From: Sepiola atlantica
Taxonomy: Eukaryota > Mollusca > Cephalopoda > Sepiida > Sepiolidae
DNA length: 64,000 nt
NCBI GenBank assembly: GCA_963556195.1
Contig: OY744522.1
Coordinates: forward strand, 42,406,263-42,470,262
Reading direction: 5' to 3'
Part shown: positions 46,659 through 56,129 of the stretch, in pieces
Layout of the letters: the number at the start of each line of letters is the position of its first letter
Numbering within the stretch: the first letter of the stretch is position 1
Program-made: the position numbers and the translations under genes
The notes under the pieces: model-generated
Databases searched by the model: none
Told to the model about the DNA's origin: nothing
What the model saw: the letters and a program-made list of their open reading frames with translations, nothing else

Positions 46659-47579
46659 GATGACACCCAAAACTTCCACGAAAATTCTCAGTAGCCCATT
46701 ACGTCTACAGTGGCGACCTGCCATCTTTGTGAGCTCAATACAGATGACCGATCCTCTCAATCACAATAAAAATAACAACAAAATAAAAATATTTACTACT
46801 ACTATCAATCAGCGACTTTAATTAACAAAAAAACGTATTTAGATATATTAAATGAATAATCTATGAAGCCATAAAGCCATGGATTAAGTATGCTTAATCA
46901 ATTTTCATTAATTAAAAAAGTAACAATATAAATATTTTTCAAAAACTGGTGAATTCTTTTGCTTCAGTTCAAAGTGTAGTATCTGTTTTGATACTTCATT
47001 TCATCTTGCCTGTCAGTGAACGGCACCTTTTTCTTGACTGATTAATTTTAATTTTTGTCCCAATCAAGACTGCTCCTTTTTAAAGAGATGGGGTCCCCCA
47101 TTAAAAAAAGACCTTGTGTCTTACTCTGCCTGCATGAGGAGGCAAGTAAATAAGGATAGTAGATCTGCATTGTTATTTATCTAGGGGCTTTATTTGCAAA
47201 AGGATCCCCTCTTTAACCGCTTTCGAAGCTGGGCTAACAAATCACTGTTTCATCTAACACCACAAGGAACGAACCCCGAACTCTGCTCCCTCAAACATGA
47301 GTGTTATCAAAATCTTTGGTAATGTTAATGAGTATCCTCAGTTTTATTTATTTATTTTATTTTACTTTTTTGTAGTGACATAGGGGAGGGGCATACACAG
47401 GCTAGAAATAGCTTCGGGCAAATCTTGACAAGAAACTGAACTCGAGGCTGTAAAAGATCTACAGACGATAAGCGGGAAAAATTCCAGGAAAAAAAAACAC
47501 GTGGATTTGTCAAATTAATGCATACAAATTAAATTATGTAAAAATAATTTTAAAAAGCCATTATTCACTATAAACAAAG

Positions 47580-47582
<3 letters not shown>
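46659..47582. other. Noncoding
   Basis: Nothing recognised. Confidence 0.45.
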
Positions 47583-47632
<50 letters not shown>

Positions 47633-47720
47633 CGGGGTTCGAACCATGGTAGAGTTGTATATAGCCACACTGATGAGTCTTGGTACAGATAAGACATACA
47701 TGTGCATGAATATTAAAAAA
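47583..47720 (+). mobile_element. (TA)n followed by truncated SINE-like unit with hammerhead-like remnant
   Basis: After (TA)n (47583-47629): GGGGTTCGAACCATGG (B-box-like), then CACTGATGA, stem II GUCUU(ggtacagat)AAGAC, then 'atacatgtgc' where GAAACATGTG would be expected. Stem II is perfect but the GAA is lost. The A-box half is missing, as if truncated into the TA tract. Confidence 0.5.
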
Positions 47721-47889
47721 TATTTATTATGAATAATTATTTCAAGCTCCATTTAAAAAAGAGAACTCTGTAAAAGAAATATGAAAAGATTCGAACTAAA
47801 GCAATAGTTCCCTTTCTTTGAATGGAGTTTTAAATAATTATATAGATTTACTATGTTCGTTAAATGAATAATAAGAACATTTTCATTTA

Positions 47890-47966
47890 TTCGTCGTATA
47901 GCTGTTTCAGTGGCTGTGTGGGTAAACGTATCCTTAGCCCGAGGTTCGAGACCTGCGACTGGTGAA

Positions 47967-48056
<90 letters not shown>
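47890..48056 (+). mobile_element. tRNA-like SINE head, then (TA)n(GA)n
   Basis: 'tggctgtgtgggtaaacg' (A box) and GAGGTTCGAGACCTG (B box) about 30 bp apart, then 'cgactggtgaagg' and directly TA (47968-48022) and GA (48023-48056). Only the head is present. Confidence 0.65.
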
Positions 48057-48060
<4 letters not shown>

Positions 48061-48069
48061 AAAAAGAGT

Positions 48070-48215
48070 GATAAATATGCGACAATTGTCCAAATTTATT
48101 TCAAATTTCAATTGTTCAAGGCAAGGTGTATTCAGTAATAAACTAGTTGTTATTATTCTTTCCTTAAGCCAAGGCTTTTCAAAGATCAATATCTTATCAT
48201 CAGAGGAGAAATACA
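48070..48215 (-). mobile_element. Hammerhead-like unit of the 'gaaaagccttggctt' family
   Basis: Minus strand: ribozyme-like domain (48157-48211), then 'gaatacaccttgccttgaac', 'aattgaaatttgaaataaat'. The tail reaches the GA/TA tract on the left, and another TA tract (48238-48294) lies just upstream. Confidence 0.7.
48157..48211 (-). ncRNA. Hammerhead-like ribozyme motif, all core bases present
   Basis: Minus strand. Stem I UUUCUCCU/AGGAAAGA, 7 pairs around one C-A mismatch. Core CUGAUGA (48197-48203). Stem II AAGAU(auug)AUCUU, 5 bp (with a U-U at its base). GAA at 48178-48180. Stem III AAGC(cuug)GCUU; cleavage triplet UUA. Compared with 44188-44245, a stem II mismatch there is a clean A-U pair here. 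Confidence 0.65.
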
Positions 48216-48231
48216 GTTGGCTTTCAAAAAA

Positions 48232-48237
<6 letters not shown>

Positions 48238-48294
<57 letters not shown>
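48238..48294. repeat. (TA)n microsatellite
   Basis: About 57 bp of TA. Confidence 0.97.
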
Positions 48295-48359
48295 GTATAG
48301 TTTGGCAGCAAATTGTTATTAAGACAGGCTTCATTAAAATATGTAAAACAAGCACAATG

Positions 48360-48740
48360 ATGCTACATTGCGGCGATGGAACAGGGTCTGGAGCTTGGTG
48401 GACAGTGAGGGACCTATTGGCGACTCTTTTTGGACTTTGTCTAAGAGGGAGAGACTAGTGGATGATGCACCAGCCCAGATGTGACAACAATACTCATGCA
48501 TGGGCTGATGGTGGATTTGTAGAGATACAGGATTACGTCAGGTGTGAGGAGTTTACTAGCACGGTAGAGGGAGCCCACCTTCTTGCCGCAGCCTTGGCAA
48601 TGACTTCAATATATTTGTTCCAATTCATGTTACTTGTGAATATTAGGCCGAGAAGTTTGAATGTTGGAATCTCATGTAGGGTGTTATTTGCCATGACAAT
48701 TGTCTTTAATCAAGTTCATAATGTTCTCTGTTTTTTGTCT
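48360..48740 (-). pseudogene. CR1/Jockey-type LINE ORF2 fragment
   Basis: Minus strand, across two frameshifts: FKLLGLIFTSNMNWNKYIEV, AKAAA, KVGSLYRASKLLTPDVILYL, YKSTISPCM, YCCHIWAGASST, LSLLDKVQK, and GPSLSTKLQTLFHRRNVASL. This is the classical region after the catalytic RT motifs (FKLLGL.FTSD..W; KSTIRPCMEYCCHIWAG). Same family as 12988-13410. Confidence 0.85.
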
Positions 48741-49909
48741 GTTGTAGTAAGACTTTAATTATAGACGAGAACGCACTCCCTATTGAAATGATCGTGGATG
48801 AAATGCCCTAGTTACAGGAGGAGAGGTCAACACGAAGTAGGATTCAATTGGGCTGTAAAGAGTTGTGAAAATCATTCTATAACAACCATGTATGTGGTTT
48901 GATTGTAACTTACAAAACGTTTTATCTCCCTTCGGAGGAGATGTAAAAATAATAAGTTATGCTCAAAATCACTAAGATTAATTGTTTTTTTTTTTACATT
49001 ACATATGCCATTACCATCTAAGAAAAAACCTCGGCTTTCCCCCATCCAAAATGAATAAAATATCTTACTTTTTCACAAAGTTGTGATTAATGTTCGTTTA
49101 CATGATTCAAGACCCGGCGATCAAAGGGCAGTTTAATTTTCCACGCCCACCACAGGAACTTCACGTATTTTCAATGATATGAAACTCCCTTGATAATGTT
49201 GTTCAGAAAATCAACCAAAATGAACGATCAATAGTTCGTTATCTGATTCAAATAAGAACTGCTGCTCAGCCACAACGTTGCTTAAAATTGACAATAATTG
49301 CAAATTTTTGCCAAACAAATATTACGTCCATTAGTTTTTGTTCACAATCAACCAAAATGTGTATTCAATGGTTATTGGTATGGTTTAATGACAAGCGATC
49401 ACAGAAAAAAAAACTATGAGTTTCACCCAGGAAGCACGGAACAGAGGAAATATAAACAGTCCTATTAATAAGGAATCAATTCAATATTCTGCTAATGTAT
49501 GAAAAAATCATTCATTTGTAATTGGTATATCTAACAAAATGTGAGATCAATGGTTCTTTTATGTGTTCAAGTATTGATTATAGATGGAAACGTATATTTA
49601 CCCACATATGTTGGGGTTGTTGTTGAAAATGTCAGGAAATGGTCACGAAATTCTTGTTGTGACCGCAGGTTGATCCCAAATGCTTTAAGTGTTTTTGTTT
49701 AAAGACAAACAGTTTTAAACTAACTGTATCGCTGTGAAGCTAATATGTTGCAATGACTTGAAAGATTGTTTATAAAACATGATGTAACCGTTTGCTTTAT
49801 TCGATCTTAATTTTTTGGATATTTGAAGAAGGTATGTCAAATACTAAAACATCCCATTGAATGAATAAATACGGTTTTATGTCAAAAGATGTTCTAGTAA
49901 TTTGCATAC
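48741..49909. other. Noncoding with loose repeats
   Basis: 'aatcaaccaaaatg(a/t)' and 'atcaatggtt' phrases recur at about 49208, 49347 and 49530, spaced about 140-180 bp, suggesting an eroded tandem duplication. No gene. Confidence 0.4.
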
Positions 49910-49930
49910 CACACACACACACACACAAAT

Positions 49931-49988
<58 letters not shown>
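49910..49988. repeat. Compound (AC)n(TA)n
   Basis: AC runs of about 40 bp then TA of about 37 bp. Confidence 0.97.
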
Positions 49989-49992
<4 letters not shown>

Positions 49993-50119
49993 GTTTTGAG
50001 GTACAAAATGCATTTAAAAATGCATTTAAAAAGGATGCGCAGAAATCTCTCAAAGGCCCTTTCGACTATCATCTCGTCAAGAGAAAATCGATAGTTTTTT
50101 CAACTGTTGATTTTGCTCT

Positions 50120-50205
50120 CTTTCTTCTTCTTCTTTTTCTTCTTCTTCTTCTTCTTCTGCTTCTTCTTCTGCTTCTTCTTCGTCTGCTTCTTCTTCCTCT
50201 TCTTT
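50120..50205. repeat. (CTT)n trinucleotide tract
   Basis: About 85 bp of CTT with CTG interruptions ('cttctgcttcttcttcgtctg'). Confidence 0.95.
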
Positions 50206-50439
50206 AACATTTCTTTCGTTCTTTCTCCCTCTCTACTGTTTATTACACGTGACTATTTTTTGCCAATTGCATTCTTTGTATAAATTTGAACACTTTTCCG
50301 TTTTTAATTAAAGTTTGCCACCGATCGAAGATGGTTGTATTTTAAACGACCGAAATATTTCGGTATAACTATATAACATGAGTTTTTGGGTTTATTTTTG
50401 ATAGTTGTTCATTTGCTTATCCTTTATTCCATTTTTATT

Positions 50440-50445
<6 letters not shown>

Positions 50446-50470
<25 letters not shown>

Positions 50471-50478
50471 ATATATAT
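50446..50478. repeat. (TA)n microsatellite
   Basis: About 33 bp of TA next to the following unit. Confidence 0.9.
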
Positions 50479-50480
50479 GT

Positions 50481-50572
50481 GTAGTAAGTTATGAAAATAT
50501 ATCTATGGCAATTAAGCTAGAAAGAGGATACCGCATTCCATCCCTGTAGAGTATCGTCAGGCTAAAATGCAT
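50481..50572 (-). mobile_element. Hammerhead-like unit, 'agcctctgtgtagctt' family, single copy
   Basis: Minus strand: 'atgcattttagc', CTGACGA (50554-50560), imperfect stem II, GGAAUGCGGUA (for GAAACGCGGUA), then 'tcctctttctagcttaatt' and 'tatattttcataacttac', then TA. Begins at the same 5' boundary ('at(g)cattttagcc') as the arms of the 54.6 kb dimer. Confidence 0.65.
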
Positions 50573-50646
50573 GAAGTGTGTGTTACCGGGTGTTTTTATA
50601 TAAATAGCATTTTATAAATATGACATTTTATGTGGATACATGAAAT

Positions 50647-50649
<3 letters not shown>

Positions 50650-50722
<73 letters not shown>

Positions 50723-50790
50723 GGATATATATATATATGTATGTATATATATGTGTATGTATATATGTATATATATATATGTATATATGT
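50650..50790. repeat. (TA)n with GTAT interruptions
   Basis: TA tract broken by 'tatgtatata' units. Confidence 0.95.
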
Positions 50791-52983
50791 ATACATTCCT
50801 ATTTCCTGTTTCTCATTTAATTTTTTTGCTTCCTCTTTATTTATTTAACTACTTTATTTAATTATAACCAGCCTCCTGTATGATATTTAACTCTTATTAA
50901 TGATATCCATTTTATATACGATATCTAACTCCACTTCATTTTACTTCAACTCTGGTAATAATATCCTAACAGTGTTTATCATTGTAAAAAAAATCTATTA
51001 TCGCCCATAATACACTTCGATGCTATCATTGTTTACATTTCTTTTTAATTTTGATTGAATAATTTCCACATGTGTTTTACACCTAAATAATTGCTCCCTT
51101 TGATTCAACCTCTGTGTCTTTTGAATTTTATTTAATGTTTTTTATCTTATATTTGTTTATAAATTGAATTCGCTGTGCTACTTCTGTTTCGAAAGTCCTG
51201 TCAGTTGGACTGATTTCTTTATACGTAAACTTTGTGCCTCATCATATGAAGGTACGTGATGGTATAAAAGGCGCTGACGAAGACCTTTTCGTATTATCAA
51301 AAATAACAAAAAAATTAACAAAAAACATTTTCCAAAGAATCTTGGAAACGATCGTACGCAGAATGCTTGTCGGATTTTAATTCTTGGAACAATATTCTAA
51401 TGATATCCATTAAACTAACACATATATATATGTGTGTGTGTGTGTGTGTATGTGCGTAAAGCAGTGTTTCAATCTTGTCATGCATATTAGCTTACGATGC
51501 ATATATAATATGGCTTAAGAAGTCCACTCCGTAGAGGGTACCGGTTGTGCCTTGAGTTTTCTTGTATGGTGCACTGTCATATTTAACATTACGTATTTAC
51601 CCGGGTAATCAGAAAGACACAGAGATGGACTTAGTACTTTGTTTTAATTCGAACCCATAGGTTTTACGATATTTAACTGGGTCAAAACACCACGACAGTA
51701 ACATGCCCCGTTCTGAAGTCCAATCTTTCTTCAACGTTGTAGTATCAGAACTTTACCTCTCGAATTCCGGTTCCTGGCACGATTAATCATGGTAGATAGG
51801 TTTAGGACGTAGGTGTATTAGGTCCACAACACGGCCAACAGGGCTGCATTAAAAATCCACGAGGAGCCAGCATCAGGATGTGTCGCCCCTTGGGTGTCTA
51901 TTCCTATGCGGCAATGACGTGTTAATCCTTTGTATCTTCTGGGCGAAACCTTCCCCGACATCGCATGCGAACGCTAAGACTTCCTGCCATAAATTGAGGG
52001 GTTTAAAGGTGGAATCACTCAGGTTAACAAATAGATGCGATCAACGAGAATAATGTTGGGCATTCCCGTATAGTAACCAGATTACTCAAGAATTGTTTCT
52101 CTTACCATCGCAGATTCCGAAAAGGTCGTGCTATAAGCTATAGAATAAAATCTCGCCAGTAGAATTCGGAAAGTATCAGGCGAGCTCGTCATCATACAGT
52201 CCAATCTTGTTTGTAACTTTCCCAACTTCGGATAAATCACTGGGAGCTGCTGAATCATCCAAAAAATATTCCCAAACTTGTGACTCACTGTAGTATTATG
52301 ATGATCTCAAGACAAAAAGCTGTTAAGCTCACGCATGAAAAGAATGATCCATTTTGATCCATGGTAAAATCCTAACTTTTATCTTCTTTCCTCAAAATAA
52401 GAATCCATACATCTCCAAGGATTACTCCTCACGTGTGTCTCTTCTCAAAACTGTTTTCGCGTTAGGGATTTTCGCATTTGTGTTATCTACATCCGAACAA
52501 CGGCAATCGAACATAGCCCATATATCAACCAATTTGGGAAGTCTTGCTTTGCGGATTCGACACATATTACAAAACCTGTTCATTCATTCTTGTCATAAAA
52601 ATCATACGATCGTCTTTATTTACTTGCTCCCTACTGAAGGGGAGTATGACACAAAATTGATTTTTAATGTGGGGAAACCTAGCTCACGAAAAAGGGACAC
52701 TCTCGATCTAGATAAAATACAAGTTTTTTTCAGTCTAGATGTATCTTACACTGACAAGGGTCAGAACATATACTACAGTTTGATCCTAGCACGAATGCCA
52801 AGGGGTGAGTCATTCAACGAGTGCCCCTATTTACTTACCTCCACACTAGTGCAAAGTTAGACACAATGCCGGTGTTTAATATGCGGAAAATCCAGCTACC
52901 CCAACAGAGGTACCCTGAATTAAAACAAAATGGTGTTCATCTCCGCCGTCGTGATAGATTCCGCGGGTGTTTGGAGAAAATGC
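50791..52983. other. Noncoding
   Basis: Contains a short (GT)n at 51430-51450 and the 51880-51990 segment shared with 46 kb. A 168-codon plus-strand frame (52354-52860) is open but has no recognised motif, signal peptide or splice context; I leave it uncalled. Confidence 0.4.
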
Positions 52984-53215
52984 GATGGGTGTAACACACA
53001 TTAAAGAGTGGTTCAACCGATTCAAAAATGGTCGTACATCAGCTCGGAATGCAGCTGTTTTTGAGAGGGTACGAAAAAAGAGATAATGCGGAATGCGACG
53101 GCGGGGATGAACACCATTCCAAGAGAATACTCCCAGAGGTGTTTCCGGCAGTGGATGGATCGGTGGGCTATGTGTGTGTAAGCACAATGAGCCTACTTTG
53201 AAGAGGATTAGGGTC
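52984..53215 (+). pseudogene. Internally deleted mariner-type transposase remnant
   Basis: The 52984 frame encodes GVTHIKEWFNRFKNGRTSAR and then FERVRKKR, close to the HTH region of mariner transposases (GVTQIKEWYNRFKDGRTSVES). From about 53140, another frame encodes CFRQWMDRWAMCV and, after stops, AYFEED, matching the C-terminal Q.WK.RW..CI...G.YFEGD. The whole catalytic domain is missing between them. Followed by 'taaacaggcctcgtgta' and TA. Confidence 0.7.
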
Positions 53216-53281
53216 CCAACCCCGTCATGTATTTGAAATATTTGATCTGGCCTAAGGTCGGATACATTTTAAACAGGCCTC

Positions 53282-53283
<2 letters not shown>

Positions 53284-53342
<59 letters not shown>
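53284..53342. repeat. (TA)n microsatellite
   Basis: About 58 bp of TA. Confidence 0.97.
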
Positions 53343-53343
<1 letters not shown>

Positions 53344-53499
53344 AAATTTATGTATGTATGTATAAAAACTGTATGTGTAAAATATATATTTTAATATATC
53401 ATTTATTTGGTTTCTATATTGTGACGTGTAAATATATCAATTGTCCCTTATATAACAAAAAAATTAAAAGAGAACAACATTTTCGGCCGCGATCCTTCG

Positions 53500-53705
53500 T
53501 ATATATATCATATTTTTAATGTACGATTACAGATATAATTATTTCCACAATTTGATAACGCTCTAGCCACACAAACCATGAAAGCCACAGACCGGAAGCC
53601 CTGGACTCAACTTTCGCCCTCTTTTGGGCTCATCAGTAGAAGCTATCCGAACTCAGGATTCGAAGCACGAGTCACTTGCATGCGCGGCAAGTACTCCGCC
53701 ACTGA
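53500..53705 (-). mobile_element. SINE-like unit, tRNA head plus hammerhead-like body
   Basis: Minus strand: 'ggtgactcagtggcggagta' (A-box side), GTGCTTCGAATCCTG (B box), then the ribozyme-like domain at 53595-53650, then 'gtggctttcatggtttgtgtgg' in two parts and a tail 'gtggaaataattatatc'. Same family as 40047-40219. Confidence 0.7.
53595..53650 (-). ncRNA. Hammerhead-like ribozyme motif, core complete
   Basis: Minus strand. Core CUGAUGA (53630-53636), stem II GCCC(aaaaga)GGGC, GAA (53613-53615), triplet GUC. Stem I is UUCU/AGGG plus further pairs with an A-C next to the core. Stem III has only the A-U pair, so cleavage would need dimerisation or is lost. Confidence 0.55.
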
Positions 53706-53874
53706 GTCACCTGCATATATGCATATACCACCTGCATATATGTATACACCACCTGTATATATGCATATTGCACCTTATATATCTGCATTCGTTCAATGGA
53801 ATGTATCCCCCCCAAATAACAAACAAACATAATGTATAATGTGCGATAAAACGTCCCCATAATTCTGGCGAAGT
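53706..53874. other. Short tandem 'cacctgcatatatg' stretch and flank
   Basis: About 53707-53785: 'cacctgcatatatg(c/t)atat' occurs three to four times with about 26-bp spacing. Confidence 0.6.
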
Positions 53875-54010
53875 TCTATGGCCTGGCGGTGAAGGCACCG
53901 GACTGTAGTATCTGTGGCCGTGTTCTCGAATCTCGCAAATTTCAGTCACGCTGAGGAGTCGTACAACGGCGAAACACGTGTCGTGGATAATTATTCTATA
54001 AATATATAAA
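53875..54010 (+). mobile_element. SINE-like unit, tRNA head plus hammerhead-like body
   Basis: 'ggcctggcggtgaaggcacc' (A box), GTTCTCGAATCTCG (B box), then the ribozyme-like domain (53946-53987), then a tail 'ggataattattctataaata'. A second copy follows at 54170-54300. Confidence 0.7.
53946..53987 (+). ncRNA. Hammerhead-like ribozyme motif
   Basis: Core CUGAGGA (53951-53957), stem II GUCGU(aca)ACGGC, 5 bp, GAA (53971-53973), self-complementary ACACGUGU as stem III, triplet GUC (C at 53982). UCAC/GUGG forms stem I but leaves one unpaired G next to the core. The palindromic stem III is what dimeric hammerheads use. Confidence 0.55.
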
Positions 54011-54169
54011 AAGACGCTCCCCATATAGGAAGCACAGAAGAGTGCAATTCCCTGTTGTATTTAGGAAAATACTTCATCGTAGATATCGGCATTCCTTCAT
54101 TCGCCCAACACAAACAATAACAAACGAAAATAATGTATTGCTCGATCAAATATTCCGAAAATTCTAGTG

Positions 54170-54305
54170 AACTTTCATTGGTTGACGTTGGAACTATCAG
54201 ACTGCACTATCTGTGCTTGCGTTTTCGAACATGGCGTAGTTCAACCACGCTGCGGAACCGTATTACGGTGAAACACTGTAATTATATTTTATAAATAAAT
54301 ACACG
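54170..54305 (+). mobile_element. SINE-like unit, second copy of the 53.9 kb family
   Basis: 'gttgacgttggaactatcag', 'gcgttttcgaacatgg' (B box) and 'caaccacgctgcgga' align with 53884-53957. The tail 'attttataaataaat' is the same style. Confidence 0.65.
54250..54280 (+). ncRNA. Hammerhead-like motif with decayed CUGA
   Basis: Core CUGCGGA (A6 to C), stem II ACCGU(auu)ACGGU, GAA, stem III AC(acu)GU, triplet GUA. In stem II the outer pair is A-U here and G-C in 53946-53987, a compensatory double change, and the second pair is C-G instead of U-G. Confidence 0.5.
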
Positions 54306-54479
54306 CACATATACATATATTTCTATTTAATTGAATAATATAAAAGTAATTACTTTATATTAGACACAATCGTGATAGGGATATGCTATGGTAGTTCTCA
54401 TATTTTATCATATCCCTTGTTTAAACACTGATGATTATAATACATTTGTAAAATATGTAACTTTTTCTTCATTATTTCA

Positions 54480-54486
<7 letters not shown>

Positions 54487-54522
<36 letters not shown>
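54487..54522. repeat. (TA)n microsatellite
   Basis: About 36 bp of TA. Confidence 0.95.
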
Positions 54523-54525
<3 letters not shown>

Positions 54526-54629
54526 TTATTTTAATGTATCCACATAAAATGTTATAAGAGGATATAATATTTTATGTATCAATTTTCAGTATTTACTTCA
54601 ACAGTGCTCAACACATAGGTAGAGCTACG

Positions 54630-54777
54630 TAGTATGATATGAAAATATATTTATGGAAATTAAGCTTCTCAGACGCTACCGCGTTTAACCCCCGTGGGGT
54701 ATCGTGAGACTAAAATGTATTTTAGCCTCACGATTCCCTACGGGAATGAAACGCGAAAGCCTCTGTATAGCTTACAT
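54630..54777. mobile_element. Foldback: head-to-head dimer of a hammerhead-like unit
   Basis: Left (minus) and right (plus) units meet at the palindromic joint 'gtgagactaaaatgtatttt'/'agcctcac'. Right unit: CTCACGA, UUCCC(uac)GGGAA, U, GAAACGCG. Left unit: CTCACGA, ACCCC(ac)GGGGU, UAAACGCGGUA. Stem II is preserved with different sequence in the two arms. Both tails point outward. The mariner element is inserted in the TA just right of it. Confidence 0.75.
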
Positions 54778-54778
54778 A

Positions 54779-56129
54779 TACAGGGTGACCCCCAAAAACG
54801 GGCCCCGTGTACCCTTTCTGTGATATCTCCTTTATTTATTTACCGATTGCCCTTATTTTACAGGACATGGCCGAATCAACGACCGTGAGTACACCAAGAC
54901 CTCAGTGGGAGCTGGGACAAAGAATACACTGTGTTAAATTTTACTACAAGACAGGCTCGTTTAAGAAAACCTAGGACAGTTTCATGCATCAGTTCGGATG
55001 TGAAAAGGCTCCATCCAAAAGCAGAATTCATAACTGGGTGGACCACTTCGAGAAGTATGGGACCGTGGAGAACCTCAACGCTGCCAGTGAGAACCGTCCA
55101 AGCCACTCGGGACATCCCAAGAAGCGGACAGCCGAGCTGGTCGAAAGTGTGAGAGAGTCTCTCCAGGAGAGTCCGAAACGCTCTGTGCGTAAGCGAAGTC
55201 AGTCCCTCAGTATCTCCCGTGAGACTTGCAGGAGAACGATATCAGGGCTTACCCATACAGAATACAGACACTGCAGATCCTTACAGCCTCAGACAAGAAT
55301 CAGAGGGGCGCTATGGCAGTCAAGATGCTCGATAAGATCGAGGAGACACCAGGTTTCTTTAACCTCCTTTGGACCTCAGATGAAGCCCACTTCCATCTTG
55401 ACGGAAAGGCGAACTCCAAGACAAATGTCTTCTGGGGGTCCTCCAGACCCAATGAAGTAGCCACCAAGCCCCTGCACTCTCCTAAGTGCACGGTGTGTGC
55501 TGCAATCTCAGTCAGAGGCATCATCGGACCAATCTTCATCGAAGAATCTGGCGCAGCAGTGACAGTCACCTAGGAGCGGTATGTGGAGGTCCTCAAAACC
55601 TTCAAGAGTGAGCTCAAGACCCTCTACCCGTCGCTCATGAGCAAGTTTTGGTTCCAGCAAGATGAAGCAAGTTCTCACACCTCAAACCTGTCCCGAGATT
55701 GGCTGAAAGAGAACTTTGGAGGCCGAGTGATCAGTCTCAAGATTAATTGTGAGTGGCCACCCCATATCCCGGACCTAAACTCCCCATATGTTTTTCCTTT
55801 GGGGCCATCTTAAGGACAGAGTGTACGCAGGGAAACCCATAACCATCATGGAACTCAAGGAAACCATCAGGGATGCCACTCCCAATTCAGTCTGTAAGAA
55901 CGTCATGGACAACTTCGTTCTGCGCCTCAAGAAATGCACGGAGCTAATTGGAGGCCATCTAGAACACATGCTGTAGAACGGAGAAAAATAGTCCAAAGAC
56001 CCTAGTGTTTTGATGTGATGTTTTCAATATAATAAACTAGTTATGACCAAAAATTCATTTCATTCGGACGAAACACTAAGAAACGGGGCCTAATTAAAGT
56101 TAGGGCCTGTTTTTTTGGGTCACCCTGTA
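54779..56129. mobile_element. Full-length mariner/Tc1 element with TIRs and TA target sites
   Basis: The element proper runs 54781-56127 (1347 bp). Left end CAGGGTGACCCCCAAAAAC and right end, read inward, CAGGGTGACCCAAAAAAAC form about 26-bp TIRs with four mismatches. TA dinucleotides flank both ends (54779-54780, 56128-56129). The interior holds a transposase pseudogene. Confidence 0.93.
54867..55976 (+). pseudogene. Mariner/Tc1-family transposase, DD41D-like spacing, dead
   Basis: A DDE/D transposase that would bind the TIRs and cut and paste the element in the nucleus. The start MAESTTVSTPRPQWELGQRI is followed by a helix-turn-helix region (FMHQFGCEK...IHNWVDHFEKYG; SGHPKKRT). The catalytic domain has TSDEAHFHLDG (first D, codon 55379-55381) and FWFQQDEASSHT (second D, codon 55661-55663). 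The C-terminus is MFFLWGHLKDRVY...GGHLEHML. Breaks: TAG at 54972 and at 55571 (both where a CAG Gln is plausible), a frameshift near 55250, another near 55785, and the third catalytic acid position reads Met (55788). Measured to that position the second spacing is 41 residues, which suggests the DD41D group of the superfamily; this is an inference from spacing alone. Confidence 0.88.

Noticed and set aside
52354..52860. 168-codon open frame
   Set aside because: Longest non-repetitive frame here, but no motif, no splice sites I trust and no second copy. I could not support a product.
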